Shown piece by piece: positions 23,505-31,496 of a stretch of DNA of 34,213 bases. The notes below the pieces were generated by a model, which saw only the letters and a list, made by a program, of their open reading frames with translations, searched no databases and had not been told where the DNA came from. How positions within the stretch are numbered: position 1 is the stretch's first letter; every line of letters starts with the position of its first letter. The stretch lies in NCBI GenBank assembly GCA_947454715.1, contig CANGMZ010000025.1, forward strand, positions 1-34,213, in the 5' to 3' direction. Made by a program: the position numbers and the translations under genes. Source of the DNA: Chitinophagaceae bacterium. GTDB lineage: Bacteria; Bacteroidota; Bacteroidia; Chitinophagales; Chitinophagaceae.

Positions 23505-24113
23505 ATGGAGGATAATCAAACATCCGGTTTGTGGAAATGGTTAGTAGGTTTATTGGTAGTCTGCAACTTTGCTTTAATTGCTATTATTTGGTTCAGACCG
23601 CAGCCACAGTTTCCTTATCAGGGGGGGGGCATGGGTATGATGCCAAAACAGCATCTTGGGCCACATAATTTAGATACAAAGCTTGATCTAACAAAAGACC
23701 AAGAGGTTAAGTTTCAACAATTGTCTTCGGTACAGCGTATTAAAATAGACAGTATCAAGCAGTTAGCTAAAAAAACACGTGAACAATTTTTTGCTTCAAT
23801 CAGTGCCACTGAACAAAATCAGGCTCAATTAGAGCAAATGAGTACTGAATTGGGTAATTATCATAAATCAATAGAACAACTCACTTATAGCTATTTCAGA
23901 GAGGTCCGAAGCATACTCAATGACAAGCAAAAAGCAGTATTTGATGGTTTAATTATAGATATACTTACAAAAATGCCTGAACAGCCACACATGAAGGATG
24001 ATGGTGGTTCAGGCCGTCCTGATGGCCCTCCCGGTGATCATAACTGCCCACCTGATGAGCACAATGGCCCTAAAGGTGCTGGTTCTGATGATAGAAACGG
24101 ACCACCTCAGTAA
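23505..24113 (+). CDS. Spy/CpxP-like membrane-anchored periplasmic sensor or chaperone
   Basis: This 202-residue protein has one membrane segment at about 12-30, then a linker of three Gly, a helical LTXXQ-type region (DLTKDQEVKFQQLSSVQR near 60-80, then a long helix to about 155) and a disordered tail rich in Pro, Gly, Asp and His (EQPHMKDDGGSGRPDGPPGD). Relatives (Spy, CpxP, CnrX-type sensors) detect envelope stress or heavy metals, or chaperone proteins in the periplasm. The His/Asp tail fits metal binding. The G9 run at 23621-23629 encodes part of the linker. It overlaps nothing but follows its partner by 3 bases. Confidence 0.82.
   Translation: MEDNQTSGLWKWLVGLLVVCNFALIAIIWFRPQPQFPYQGGGMGMMPKQHLGPHNLDTKLDLTKDQEVKFQQLSSVQRIKIDSIKQLAKKTREQFFASISATEQNQAQLEQMSTELGNYHKSIEQLTYSYFREVRSILNDKQKAVFDGLIIDILTKMPEQPHMKDDGGSGRPDGPPGDHNCPPDEHNGPKGAGSDDRNGPPQ
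23621..23629 (+). repeat. G9 homopolymer within the Spy-like gene
   Basis: Nine consecutive G at codons 39-42, directly after the membrane segment. It is the longest G or C run noticed in this AT-rich window. Length change by slippage would frameshift the whole periplasmic part. Confidence 0.95.
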
Positions 24114-24162
24114 ATAATTTATAAGGTGTTTTATTGTTTAATTGACACGAGGAATACTAAGT

Positions 24163-24182
24163 TTAGCAATTGTTTTTGCTAA
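24163..24182. terminator. Weak hairpin between convergent genes
   Basis: A 7-bp stem (24163-24169 with 24176-24182) with a T-rich 6-base loop lies between the Spy-like gene and the small convergent membrane protein. Confidence 0.35.
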
Positions 24183-24185
24183 TAG

Positions 24186-24383
24186 CTATTCTTTGTCATT
24201 TGTTTTTTTGCGCAGAACTCTACTCATAATTAGTGATATCACAACAAGTACGCTTATATAAAAATATACCAATCCTTTCTGTATTCCAGTATCTGCTTTT
24301 GTACTTAACGGAAATAAATACAATAGTAATGCCGTTGAAATTATAAGTGTGACTACAAAAATTACAATTCGAATTTTGCTCAT
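24186..24383 (-). CDS. Small two-pass membrane protein, unknown function
   Basis: The protein has 65 residues with two hydrophobic segments (about 5-25 and 38-58) separated by a polar loop (STKADTGIQKG) and basic ends (MSKIR, LRKKTNDKE). Not recognised. A perfect -7 box ends 19 bases before the ATG, which supports a real gene in spite of its size. It converges with the Spy-like gene and is divergent from the S46 peptidase. Possible roles such as membrane-stress peptide are guesses. Confidence 0.6.
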   Translation of the reverse strand: MSKIRIVIFVVTLIISTALLLYLFPLSTKADTGIQKGLVYFYISVLVVISLIMSRVLRKKTNDKE

Positions 24384-24402
24384 TTTCCGTGTAGTTTATT
24401 GA

Positions 24403-24410
24403 CAAATATA
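24403..24410 (-). promoter_or_regulatory. -7 promoter box for the small membrane protein
   Basis: The minus strand reads TATATTTG, a perfect match 19 bases before the ATG. Confidence 0.5.
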
Positions 24411-24566
24411 CTATTACATAATTGGTAATTCATATTGATGCAATATTTTTTGCTGTATGAAGTATGTTAAATAAATATTTTTATTTTATTTATAATGTGT
24501 TTTTTGAACTTGTCAATATTACAATATCCCCCTTTCTTTACCTTATGATTAATGGAGGATAGGAAT

Positions 24567-24574
24567 TATATTTG
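24567..24574 (+). promoter_or_regulatory. -7 promoter box for the S46 peptidase
   Basis: TATATTTG, a perfect TAnnTTTG, 21 bases before the ATG. No clear -33 element. Confidence 0.55.
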
Positions 24575-24595
24575 TGCAGATTTAAAAAATAAATA

Positions 24596-26800
24596 ATGAA
24601 AAAAACATTTTTACTTTTTGCAACTGTTATAAGTATGTTTGGTGCCCGTGCCGATGAAGGTATGTGGATACCGATGCTTATCGGTAAAAATTATGATGAG
24701 ATGCAACGTCTTGGGTTAAAACTCACTAAAGAAGACCTGTATAGTATCAATCACAGCAGTATGAAAGATGCCATATTGCAATTTGGTGGTGGTTGCACCG
24801 CTGAAATGATATCATCAAATGGTTTGTTATTGACTAATCACCACTGTGGTTATGATGCTATTGCCACATTAAGTACAGTTGACCGTAATTTATTGGATAA
24901 TGGTTTCTGGGCACATAATATGCAAGAAGAATTGCCTGCTCAAGGTGTAACCGCTTTATTCCTTCAAAGAATGGAAGATGTTACAGAAGAAGTTAATAAA
25001 TCAGTAAACGGCACAACGGGCGAAGCTTATAATAAAGCTTTTGATGCAGTTCGTAAAGTGATAGAGGAGCGTGAAAGCAAAAAAGGTAAATATGTTGCCA
25101 ATGTAAAGTCTTATTTCAATGGTAATCAGTATTTCCTTTTGGTATATAAAATGTATACCGATGTGAGACTGGTTGGTACACCACCAAAGAGCTTAGGTAA
25201 GTTTGGCGGGGATACTGATAACTGGATGTGGCCACGTCATACTTCAGATTTTTCTATGTTCCGTGTTTATGCAGATAGCAACAACCAGCCAAAACCTTAT
25301 GCGGCTACAAATCAGCCTTATCACCCTAAAAAATTCTTGCCTGTATCTATAAAAGGACAGAAAGAAGGTGATTATGCTATGATTTTCGGTTATCCTGGTC
25401 GTACTAATCGTTATGAAGTAAGCTATGGTGTTGATTTGGCTATCAATACAGTTAATCCATCTATCGTTGCTATCCGTGATATGCGTTTGGCTATCATTAA
25501 GAAGCACATGGATATGAACAAAGGCACTTATTTGCAATTGACAAGTTTGTATAGTCGTATTGCTAACTATTGGAAATACTACATCGGTCAGACTGAGCAG
25601 TTGAAAAGACTGAATGTGGTAGATAAGAAAAAGAAGAGTGAAGATAAGTTTACTACTTGGGCTAGTGCAAATTCAGGTATGGATGCCAGTCTGATGAATA
25701 AATTCAAAGTTGCGTTCGAAGAGTATAAGCCTTATGCAAAACATGCAACATATTATGGTGAGTGTTTCCGTGCGAGTGCTTTAGCTCGTATGGCTGCATC
25801 TATGAAGCCATTGTATGATTATTATGAAAGAATTGGAACTGCAACACCTAATGAAGACAGTTTAAAGAAATATACTACTGCGGCTACTGCTGCTCGTAGA
25901 ATGTTAGTTAAGGAATATGAATTAGGTACTGATAAGGAACTTTTTGCTGAAATGACCAAGATGTTCTACGAAAATGTAGATAAAGATCAGATGCCTGATA
26001 TTTATTCAAAGGTTATTTTCAACAAAGAATGTGTAGGTAAAAAATGCGATAAGTCAGGTAAAAAAGGTGAATTAGTATGCTATACAGGGACTACTTATGC
26101 ACAATACGCTGATTATGTATTTTCACATACATTCCTGACAGATAGTATTGCATTCAATGCTTTTTGTTCAAAACCAACTTTTGCAGCTTTGAAAAATGAT
26201 GCTGCAGTTTTGTATTCAGTAAGCTTTGTAAGCAATTACACAAAGAACTATCAGTCTAAGGTGGAAGCTTTTAGTTACAAAAGAGCAGAATTAGCTAAGG
26301 AATATGTTCGTGAAATGATGATTCAGAAGAAGGACAAGATGTTCTATCCTGATGCTAACTCTACTATGCGTGTGACTTATGGTAGTGTATTGAGCTATGA
26401 ACCACAAGATGGCGTTCACTACAATTACTTTACTACTCTTGACGGACTTATGGCAAAATACAAGCCGGGTAATGAAGAGTTCGACGTACCTGCAGATTTG
26501 ATCAACTTGTATAAAGCAAAGGATTATGGTATGTATGCCGATGCTGATGGTTCATTACATACATGCTTTATTACCAACAATGATATTACCGGTGGTAATT
26601 CAGGTAGCCCATGTATCAATGGTAATGGTGAATTGATTGGTGCTGCTTTCGATGGTAACTGGGAGGCAATGAGCGGAGATATCGCTTTCGACAAAAAGTA
26701 TAAGAGAACAATAGTTTGTGATATTCGTTACATTTTGTTCTTAGTTGATAAGATGGGTCACGCTGATAACCTGATTAAAGAAATGGATATTCGTAAATAG
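24596..26800 (+). CDS. S46 family dipeptidyl peptidase, DPP7-like
   Basis: This exported serine peptidase removes dipeptides from peptide N-termini. Its 734 residues start with a signal peptide (FLLFATVISMFGARA). The catalytic triad is recognisable: His in TNHHCGY (H83), Asp in GGDTDNWMWPRH (D208) and Ser in TGGNSGSP (S669). Eighteen residues after the Ser comes Gly (FDGNWEAMSGD); in DPP11, which prefers acidic P1 residues, an Arg stands there, so a DPP7-type preference for hydrophobic P1 is suggested (inference from the known Gly/Arg switch). It is monocistronic with its own promoter box and a strong terminator. With the M13 peptidase it would supply dipeptides for amino-acid catabolism. Confidence 0.96.
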   Translation: MKKTFLLFATVISMFGARADEGMWIPMLIGKNYDEMQRLGLKLTKEDLYSINHSSMKDAILQFGGGCTAEMISSNGLLLTNHHCGYDAIATLSTVDRNLLDNGFWAHNMQEELPAQGVTALFLQRMEDVTEEVNKSVNGTTGEAYNKAFDAVRKVIEERESKKGKYVANVKSYFNGNQYFLLVYKMYTDVRLVGTPPKSLGKFGGDTDNWMWPRHTSDFSMFRVYADSNNQPKPYAATNQPYHPKKFLPVSIKGQKEGDYAMIFGYPGRTNRYEVSYGVDLAINTVNPSIVAIRDMRLAIIKKHMDMNKGTYLQLTSLYSRIANYWKYYIGQTEQLKRLNVVDKKKKSEDKFTTWASANSGMDASLMNKFKVAFEEYKPYAKHATYYGECFRASALARMAASMKPLYDYYERIGTATPNEDSLKKYTTAATAARRMLVKEYELGTDKELFAEMTKMFYENVDKDQMPDIYSKVIFNKECVGKKCDKSGKKGELVCYTGTTYAQYADYVFSHTFLTDSIAFNAFCSKPTFAALKNDAAVLYSVSFVSNYTKNYQSKVEAFSYKRAELAKEYVREMMIQKKDKMFYPDANSTMRVTYGSVLSYEPQDGVHYNYFTTLDGLMAKYKPGNEEFDVPADLINLYKAKDYGMYADADGSLHTCFITNNDITGGNSGSPCINGNGELIGAAFDGNWEAMSGDIAFDKKYKRTIVCDIRYILFLVDKMGHADNLIKEMDIRK

Positions 26801-26819
26801 TTGAATTTATTTGTGTATG

Positions 26820-26851
26820 AACTGCCGCATCATCAGATGCGGCAGTTTTTT
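26820..26851 (+). terminator. Intrinsic terminator after the S46 peptidase
   Basis: There is an 11-bp perfect stem (26820-26830 with 26837-26847), a 6-base loop and a T-run to 26851, 19 bases after the stop. Confidence 0.9.
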
Positions 26852-26892
26852 ATGTACCTATGTTCAGAAAAGTTTTGGGTGCATTTATTGAG

Positions 26893-26900
26893 TAATTTTG
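26893..26900 (+). promoter_or_regulatory. -7 promoter box for the PH-like membrane protein
   Basis: TAATTTTG, a perfect TAnnTTTG, 22 bases before the ATG. A TTTG lies upstream, but at only 15 bases. Confidence 0.5.
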
Positions 26901-26922
26901 ATGGCAAGTTCATCGCTATTTT

Positions 26923-27690
26923 ATGACTTACCGCACATACGTTTCTGATCCGTTTTCCCGGATGGTGTCTTTTGCACTAATATCTTTTTTAGGGATGGTT
27001 TTGGTGTTTTCCCTTATTGGCTTAGTTGGTATTTGGTTGATAGTACCTGCTTATTTGTCACTGATGATTGTCTTGTCTTATTTTCTAATGAAATTTCTGT
27101 CTACAGGAATAGTTGAGACAGAGCTACAGCACGACAGGATTTTTATCAGATGGATAAAGCCATTCAAATTTAAAAGACCTAAAGATGAGGAGATTTTGTT
27201 ACGCGAAATAGAAGATCATAGCTATGTAGCCAGCAGAATTAGTAAAACATATATATTGCTACTACGAGATGGAACAGAAATAACGTATTCTCAGTTCAAT
27301 TGGTATAATGGGAGTAATAACGATATGGAACGAATGGGGCGGGATATATGGGATGCGTTAGAATTATACGCCAGTAAGCTATCTGATTCCGATATACCGC
27401 TAGGTTATGAGAAGAGAACGCAGCATATAGCAATTGACCCTAATGCTCAAAAAAAGGAAATAATGCAGTTGTTGGGTGGGGTAGTTGCGGTCATAGCCAT
27501 ATACCTATTTCTTGGGTTTCCTATATTAAAGCTGATTTTCCCTGCTGAGTCAACTTTGTGGGCATTTAAGATGTTGGCCGCATTTACAGGTATACTTTTA
27601 CTTTTTGCCAAAGCATTCGGTGTCATTTACGAAAAATGGCAAAAGGCCAAAGGAAAAGAAGATGAACCTGAAAACGAGAGTAGTTATTAA
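26923..27690 (+). CDS. Membrane protein with PH-like central domain, unknown function
   Basis: The protein has 255 residues. Two hydrophobic segments at about 14-38 and 40-60 are followed by a soluble central part (about 65-150) of alternating strands ending in a long helix, the pattern of PH-like or YdbT-type domains, then two further membrane segments (about 183-202 and 210-232) and a short charged tail. It is not recognised as a named family. The general plan resembles the protein at 12614-13504. Its stop codon overlaps that of the convergent DUF2461 gene: both use the same TTAA. An ATG at 26901 is in another frame, so 26923 is the first usable start. Confidence 0.75.
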   Translation: MTYRTYVSDPFSRMVSFALISFLGMVLVFSLIGLVGIWLIVPAYLSLMIVLSYFLMKFLSTGIVETELQHDRIFIRWIKPFKFKRPKDEEILLREIEDHSYVASRISKTYILLLRDGTEITYSQFNWYNGSNNDMERMGRDIWDALELYASKLSDSDIPLGYEKRTQHIAIDPNAQKKEIMQLLGGVVAVIAIYLFLGFPILKLIFPAESTLWAFKMLAAFTGILLLFAKAFGVIYEKWQKAKGKEDEPENESSY

Positions 27691-28352
27691 GCTACATCAA
27701 CTGCTCTGTTCAGAAAATCTATGAACGGTTTCATTGTTGCGAAAATTTCAGATACAGATTTTGTTAACTGTTTGTTTGTCAGTTCTTTATCACTGATATT
27801 GTAACCAACAGTAAAGCTCTTTAGTTTCAAAAAATTTATTGCAGGGTTATCTTCAGTATATCCGGCAGGTGCTTTTTTTGCAGACGCTCCATTTATGACA
27901 GGAAATGTCTTTTTAAACTTTTTGTCATTTATGATACTCGTAAATTCATCAAAATTGTAATCAATCTCTTGTCTGACTGCTTTTAATTGTGCTGATTCGG
28001 GCATCCATATACCTCCACCGGCAAATGTTTTACCGCCCGGTTCTATATGCAGGTAATAGCCACCAGCAGGTGATTTTTTGCCTCCTTTACTAAAATATGC
28101 ACCAAAGTGTGCTTTATAAGGTGTTTTATCTTTACCAAAACGCACATCTCTGAATATTCTGAAAATACAATCTTTTGCTTTTTGTTCTGCAAATGCCGGC
28201 TCGTATGTTGCCAAGTCTTTTAAAACATTGGTTACCAAAACTTCAAAATCTTCTTTTGCAGCAACATATTTATCACGATGTTCGTCGAACCAAGGCTTAT
28301 TGTTATTCAGCGCCAGTTCAGTCAAAAAAGAGATAGTACCCGATGTAAGCAT
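27687..28352 (-). CDS. DUF2461 family protein
   Basis: The 221-residue soluble protein matches the DUF2461 (TIGR02453) family from its N-terminal FLTELALNNNKPWFDEHRDKY, the IFRDVRFGKDKTPYKAHFGA motif near 65-85 and the GGYYLHIEPGG core. Function is unknown in the whole family. It lies 23 bases downstream of the MbnH-like gene in the same direction, so it may be the third gene of that operon, though a TAATTTTA element (one mismatch to the -7 box) just upstream could serve it alone. Its stop overlaps the convergent gene's stop by four bases. Confidence 0.93.
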   Translation of the reverse strand: MLTSGTISFLTELALNNNKPWFDEHRDKYVAAKEDFEVLVTNVLKDLATYEPAFAEQKAKDCIFRIFRDVRFGKDKTPYKAHFGAYFSKGGKKSPAGGYYLHIEPGGKTFAGGGIWMPESAQLKAVRQEIDYNFDEFTSIINDKKFKKTFPVINGASAKKAPAGYTEDNPAINFLKLKSFTVGYNISDKELTNKQLTKSVSEIFATMKPFIDFLNRAVDVA

Positions 28353-28375
28353 GATATAATAAAATTATGAGTAAA

Positions 28376-29440
28376 CTATGGATGTTTAAACGCAGGGTTG
28401 TTTATAAATGCGGTATCCGTAAGCGTATTTAAGAATGCTATAATGTCTGTCATGTCCTGTGCCGTCATTCTGCCTTTTACGGCTGTAGATAATACAGGGT
28501 CAAGATGCGCACCATAGTGGAAACCTGTGTTATAATGGTCGAGACATTGTTGTAGTGTGGTGAAGCGACCATCGTGCATATACGGGGCAGTTAATGCAAT
28601 ATTTCTTAGTGATGGCGTTTTGAATTTACCACTATCAGATGCCAATAATGTTATCTTGTATCGTCCCGGATCTGTATATATACTATCTAAACCGTTGTTT
28701 TTGAACTCGAAATCAGAGAACGTGCTACCTAGAACATGGCAATGGGTGCAATCCCCTTTTGATGCATCTTCAAATAATTGCTTGCCATTGAGTTCTTGTG
28801 CTGTAAGTGTTGCCACTCCTCTTACATATTGATCATATTTTGAGTTCCCTGAGATCATCGTTCTTTCGAACTGAGCAATTGCCATCATAAGCATAGAAGT
28901 ATTTATTGTATCTCCTCCAAATGCTTTTTTGAATAGACCGGGATATACGCTATCAGTATTCAATTTATGAATTGCGTTAGCCAAACTTTCATGCATTTCA
29001 ACCGGGTTTTGGATAGGGCCAATAACCTGACTTTCTAAATCAGCGGCACCACCATCCCAGAAAAACTTTTTCTGAAAACCCAGATTTACAAGATTCATTG
29101 CGTTTCTGGTTCCCTTAATTCCGTCTATACCTGTACTGAATTGTTTGTTGCTATCAGTAAATGAGTAGGATTGGTTATGGCAACTTGCACAACTCATTGT
29201 TCTATTTGCTGAAAGAATAGGGTCGTAGAATAATTTTCTGCCAAGTGCAACTCCTTCAACTGTAAGTGGATTGTTCGCTGGAATATCCATTTTCGGTAGT
29301 CCGGAAGGGATAATCAGTAAATATGGTGTGCCGCCAGTAAAGGCATCAGGGTTAATATCTTTTTTGCAGGCATCTATCACCACAGTTGACAGCAAAAGTG
29401 CTGCTGCGGTGATAATTATGCTTAATTTATTGGTTTTCAT
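28376..29440 (-). CDS. Diheme cytochrome-c peroxidase/MauG family lipoprotein, MbnH-like
   Basis: This 354-residue periplasmic lipoprotein (lipobox ending at C25, followed by KKD) has two haem-c sites, CASCH (84-88) and CTHCH (231-235), and the family motifs LGRKLFYDP near 67 and TAPYMHDGRF near 284. MauG-family members act as H2O2 peroxidases or make post-translational oxidations. It sits 4 bases downstream of an MbnP-like gene, the arrangement known for MbnH, which oxidises a Trp of MbnP to kynurenine to build a copper site (established for methanotroph proteins). The pairing makes an MbnH role more likely than a plain peroxidase; this is inference. Confidence 0.92.
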   Translation of the reverse strand: MKTNKLSIIITAAALLLSTVVIDACKKDINPDAFTGGTPYLLIIPSGLPKMDIPANNPLTVEGVALGRKLFYDPILSANRTMSCASCHNQSYSFTDSNKQFSTGIDGIKGTRNAMNLVNLGFQKKFFWDGGAADLESQVIGPIQNPVEMHESLANAIHKLNTDSVYPGLFKKAFGGDTINTSMLMMAIAQFERTMISGNSKYDQYVRGVATLTAQELNGKQLFEDASKGDCTHCHVLGSTFSDFEFKNNGLDSIYTDPGRYKITLLASDSGKFKTPSLRNIALTAPYMHDGRFTTLQQCLDHYNTGFHYGAHLDPVLSTAVKGRMTAQDMTDIIAFLNTLTDTAFINNPAFKHP

Positions 29441-29444
29441 TAAT

Positions 29445-30224
29445 TTATTGTACTTTATCGAAAGTAAATGATGATGAAAAATTTGTTCTCAGATTGCCCA
29501 ACCATATTCTATCGCTTAATTCGGTAGACTGATGAAAATTGTTTCCGGTGAAGTTGATTGTATTCGGCGCATTATATAATGAGTTCAGGTCAAACTTTAT
29601 ATATAAGGTTTTTTTATTGCTGTTTATGTCAAATTGTGTGATAGGGATATCAACTGTTGATAATGCCGCATCAGTTCCAAAATGATATAGTAAGATTTTA
29701 CTTGTACCGGTATCATTAATATATGACCCTTCGTGTTTAAAGAAAATGTAACCTGTGTTCCAAGACCATACCATTCCACTTATTGGGTTTAAGTCGCCTT
29801 GATTTAACACGGTATGGTTATGCAGTGAATCTACACCGAGGTAAAAACGTATAGCTTTATAGCTGCCATTGGCAACAGAATCAAGTGTAAATGAGCAGGT
29901 TGAAGTATCTGATGCATCAATTAATTTATAATTGCCAAAATTGCGTTCAGATCCGTCGTTTCTGATAAGTGTGAAATTACTAACGAAATATTTAAGTAAA
30001 TCAACACTGTATTTATTACCGGCAGCATTAGTAAAAGACATTGTTCCGAAGGTTATTGGTTGTCCCCCAGCTTCATTACTCACTTTTACTGTAAGCGAAC
30101 CATAGTTTTTTATTTCAGGGGTAATGCCATTTATTTTGTCTTTTGTTCGGCACGAAGAAAAGAGAATTGCGCCTGTTATAAGTGTTATGCCTGCAAATTT
30201 GTTAATAGACGAATAGATATTCAT
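29445..30224 (-). CDS. MbnP-like copper-binding lipoprotein
   Basis: The protein has 259 residues with a lipoprotein signal (GAILFSSC, Cys25). The mature part is a beta-sandwich with the features of the MbnP family: opening LTVKVSNEAGGQPI, the segment VDLLKYFVSNFTLI, FYLGVDSLHN near 127-136 and the motif GMVWSWNTGYIFFKHEG near 150-166. In characterised MbnP a conserved Trp is turned into kynurenine by MbnH and helps bind copper; W153 or W155 is the candidate here. His/Met residues around 135-165 could be ligands. It is directly followed by the MbnH-like gene. A TATCTTTA element (one mismatch to the -7 box) lies upstream. No methanobactin genes are present. Confidence 0.88.
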   Translation of the reverse strand: MNIYSSINKFAGITLITGAILFSSCRTKDKINGITPEIKNYGSLTVKVSNEAGGQPITFGTMSFTNAAGNKYSVDLLKYFVSNFTLIRNDGSERNFGNYKLIDASDTSTCSFTLDSVANGSYKAIRFYLGVDSLHNHTVLNQGDLNPISGMVWSWNTGYIFFKHEGSYINDTGTSKILLYHFGTDAALSTVDIPITQFDINSNKKTLYIKFDLNSLYNAPNTINFTGNNFHQSTELSDRIWLGNLRTNFSSSFTFDKVQ

Positions 30225-30316
30225 AAGTTTATATTACTCATGTAAAGATACTCTTTTTGGTGCTACAAAAATTGGGGTAACTATTGATTTTGCCTATTGA
30301 TTTTTTTAAATGAAAA

Positions 30317-30343
30317 AAGGTAGTAAGCATTGCTTACTACCTT
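30317..30343 (-). terminator. Intrinsic terminator after hppD
   Basis: There is a 12-bp perfect stem (30317-30328 with 30332-30343) with a 3-base loop. On the minus strand it is followed directly by a run of T. It lies 22 bases after the hppD stop. Confidence 0.9.
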
Positions 30344-30365
30344 AATATTTGTCAAATTATTTATA

Positions 30366-31496
30366 TTATAAATTGCCTCTTTTTGCCTGTTCTCTTTCAA
30401 TTGATTCAAACAATGCTTTGAAATTACCGGCTCCAAAACTTTGTGCACCTTTTCTTTGAATGATTTCAAAGAAAAGAGTTGGGCGGTCTTCAACCGGTTT
30501 TGTGAATAATTGAAGTAAGTAACCTTCTTCATCGCAATCAACCAATATACCTAATTCCTGAAGTGGTGCTATGTCCTCATCAATCTTGCCAACACGACTT
30601 GTAAGGTCTTCGTAATAAGCTGCCGGTGGTGCATCAAGGAATTCAACGCCACGAGATTTTAAATCTCTTACAGTAGCAACTATATCATTTGTAGCAATTG
30701 CAATGTGCTGAACACCTTCTCCTTCATAGAAATCGAGGTATTCTTCAATCTGTGATTTTTTCTTTCCTTCTGCCGGTTCGTTTATCGGGAATTTAACATA
30801 TCCGTTACCATTACTCATTACCTTGCTCATCAGCGCTGAGTATTCAGTATTGATCTGCTTATCATCAAAAGAAAGAATGTTTACGAAGCCCATTACATCT
30901 TCGTACCATTGTATAGTTGGGTTCATGCGATTCCAACCAACATTACCCACACAATGGTCTACATATAATAAGCCAGCATCTTTAGGTGCATAGCTGCTTT
31001 TCCATTCTTTATACCCCGGCATAAAAATACCATTGTAGTTTTTACGCTCAATGAAAAGGTGAACAGTTTCGCCATAAGTATATATACCGCTCATGCGTAC
31101 TTCACCATTTTCGTCGGTAATAGTAGTAGGTTCCATATATACCTTACCACCTCTTGATGTAGTTTCTTCAAAGGCCTTGTAAGCATCATCTACCCATAAT
31201 GCCAGAATTTTAACACCGTCACCGTGTTTTGCAATATGCTGCGTGATTGGGCTTGAAGAATTAAGTGGAGTGGTAAGTACCAAACGAATCTTACCTTGTT
31301 GTAATACATAAGAGGCTCTGTCACGAACACCTGTTTCCGGACCGGCATAAGCCAATGACTGGAAACCAAAAGCAGTTTTATAATAGTGTGCTGCTTGTTT
31401 AGCGTTACCTACATAAAACTCTATATGATCTGTACCATTGATAGGCAAAAAATCTTTTGCCTCTTTCATTTTCTGACTAACTGTTTGTGCTTGCAT
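30366..31496 (-). CDS. hppD: 4-hydroxyphenylpyruvate dioxygenase
   Basis: This non-haem iron enzyme converts 4-hydroxyphenylpyruvate to homogentisate in tyrosine degradation. Its 376 residues form two vicinal-oxygen-chelate domains. The iron ligands are recognisable: H181 (YVDHCVGNV), H264 (GVQHIAIAT) and E344 (FFEIIQRKG), and the C-terminal gate helix GAGNFKALFESIE is intact. It follows hmgA by 162 bases in the same direction. A TTTATTTG element (31523-31530, one mismatch to the -7 box) could give it its own promoter. A strong terminator follows. Its product is the substrate of HmgA next door. Confidence 0.97.
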   Translation of the reverse strand: MQAQTVSQKMKEAKDFLPINGTDHIEFYVGNAKQAAHYYKTAFGFQSLAYAGPETGVRDRASYVLQQGKIRLVLTTPLNSSSPITQHIAKHGDGVKILALWVDDAYKAFEETTSRGGKVYMEPTTITDENGEVRMSGIYTYGETVHLFIERKNYNGIFMPGYKEWKSSYAPKDAGLLYVDHCVGNVGWNRMNPTIQWYEDVMGFVNILSFDDKQINTEYSALMSKVMSNGNGYVKFPINEPAEGKKKSQIEEYLDFYEGEGVQHIAIATNDIVATVRDLKSRGVEFLDAPPAAYYEDLTSRVGKIDEDIAPLQELGILVDCDEEGYLLQLFTKPVEDRPTLFFEIIQRKGAQSFGAGNFKALFESIEREQAKRGNL

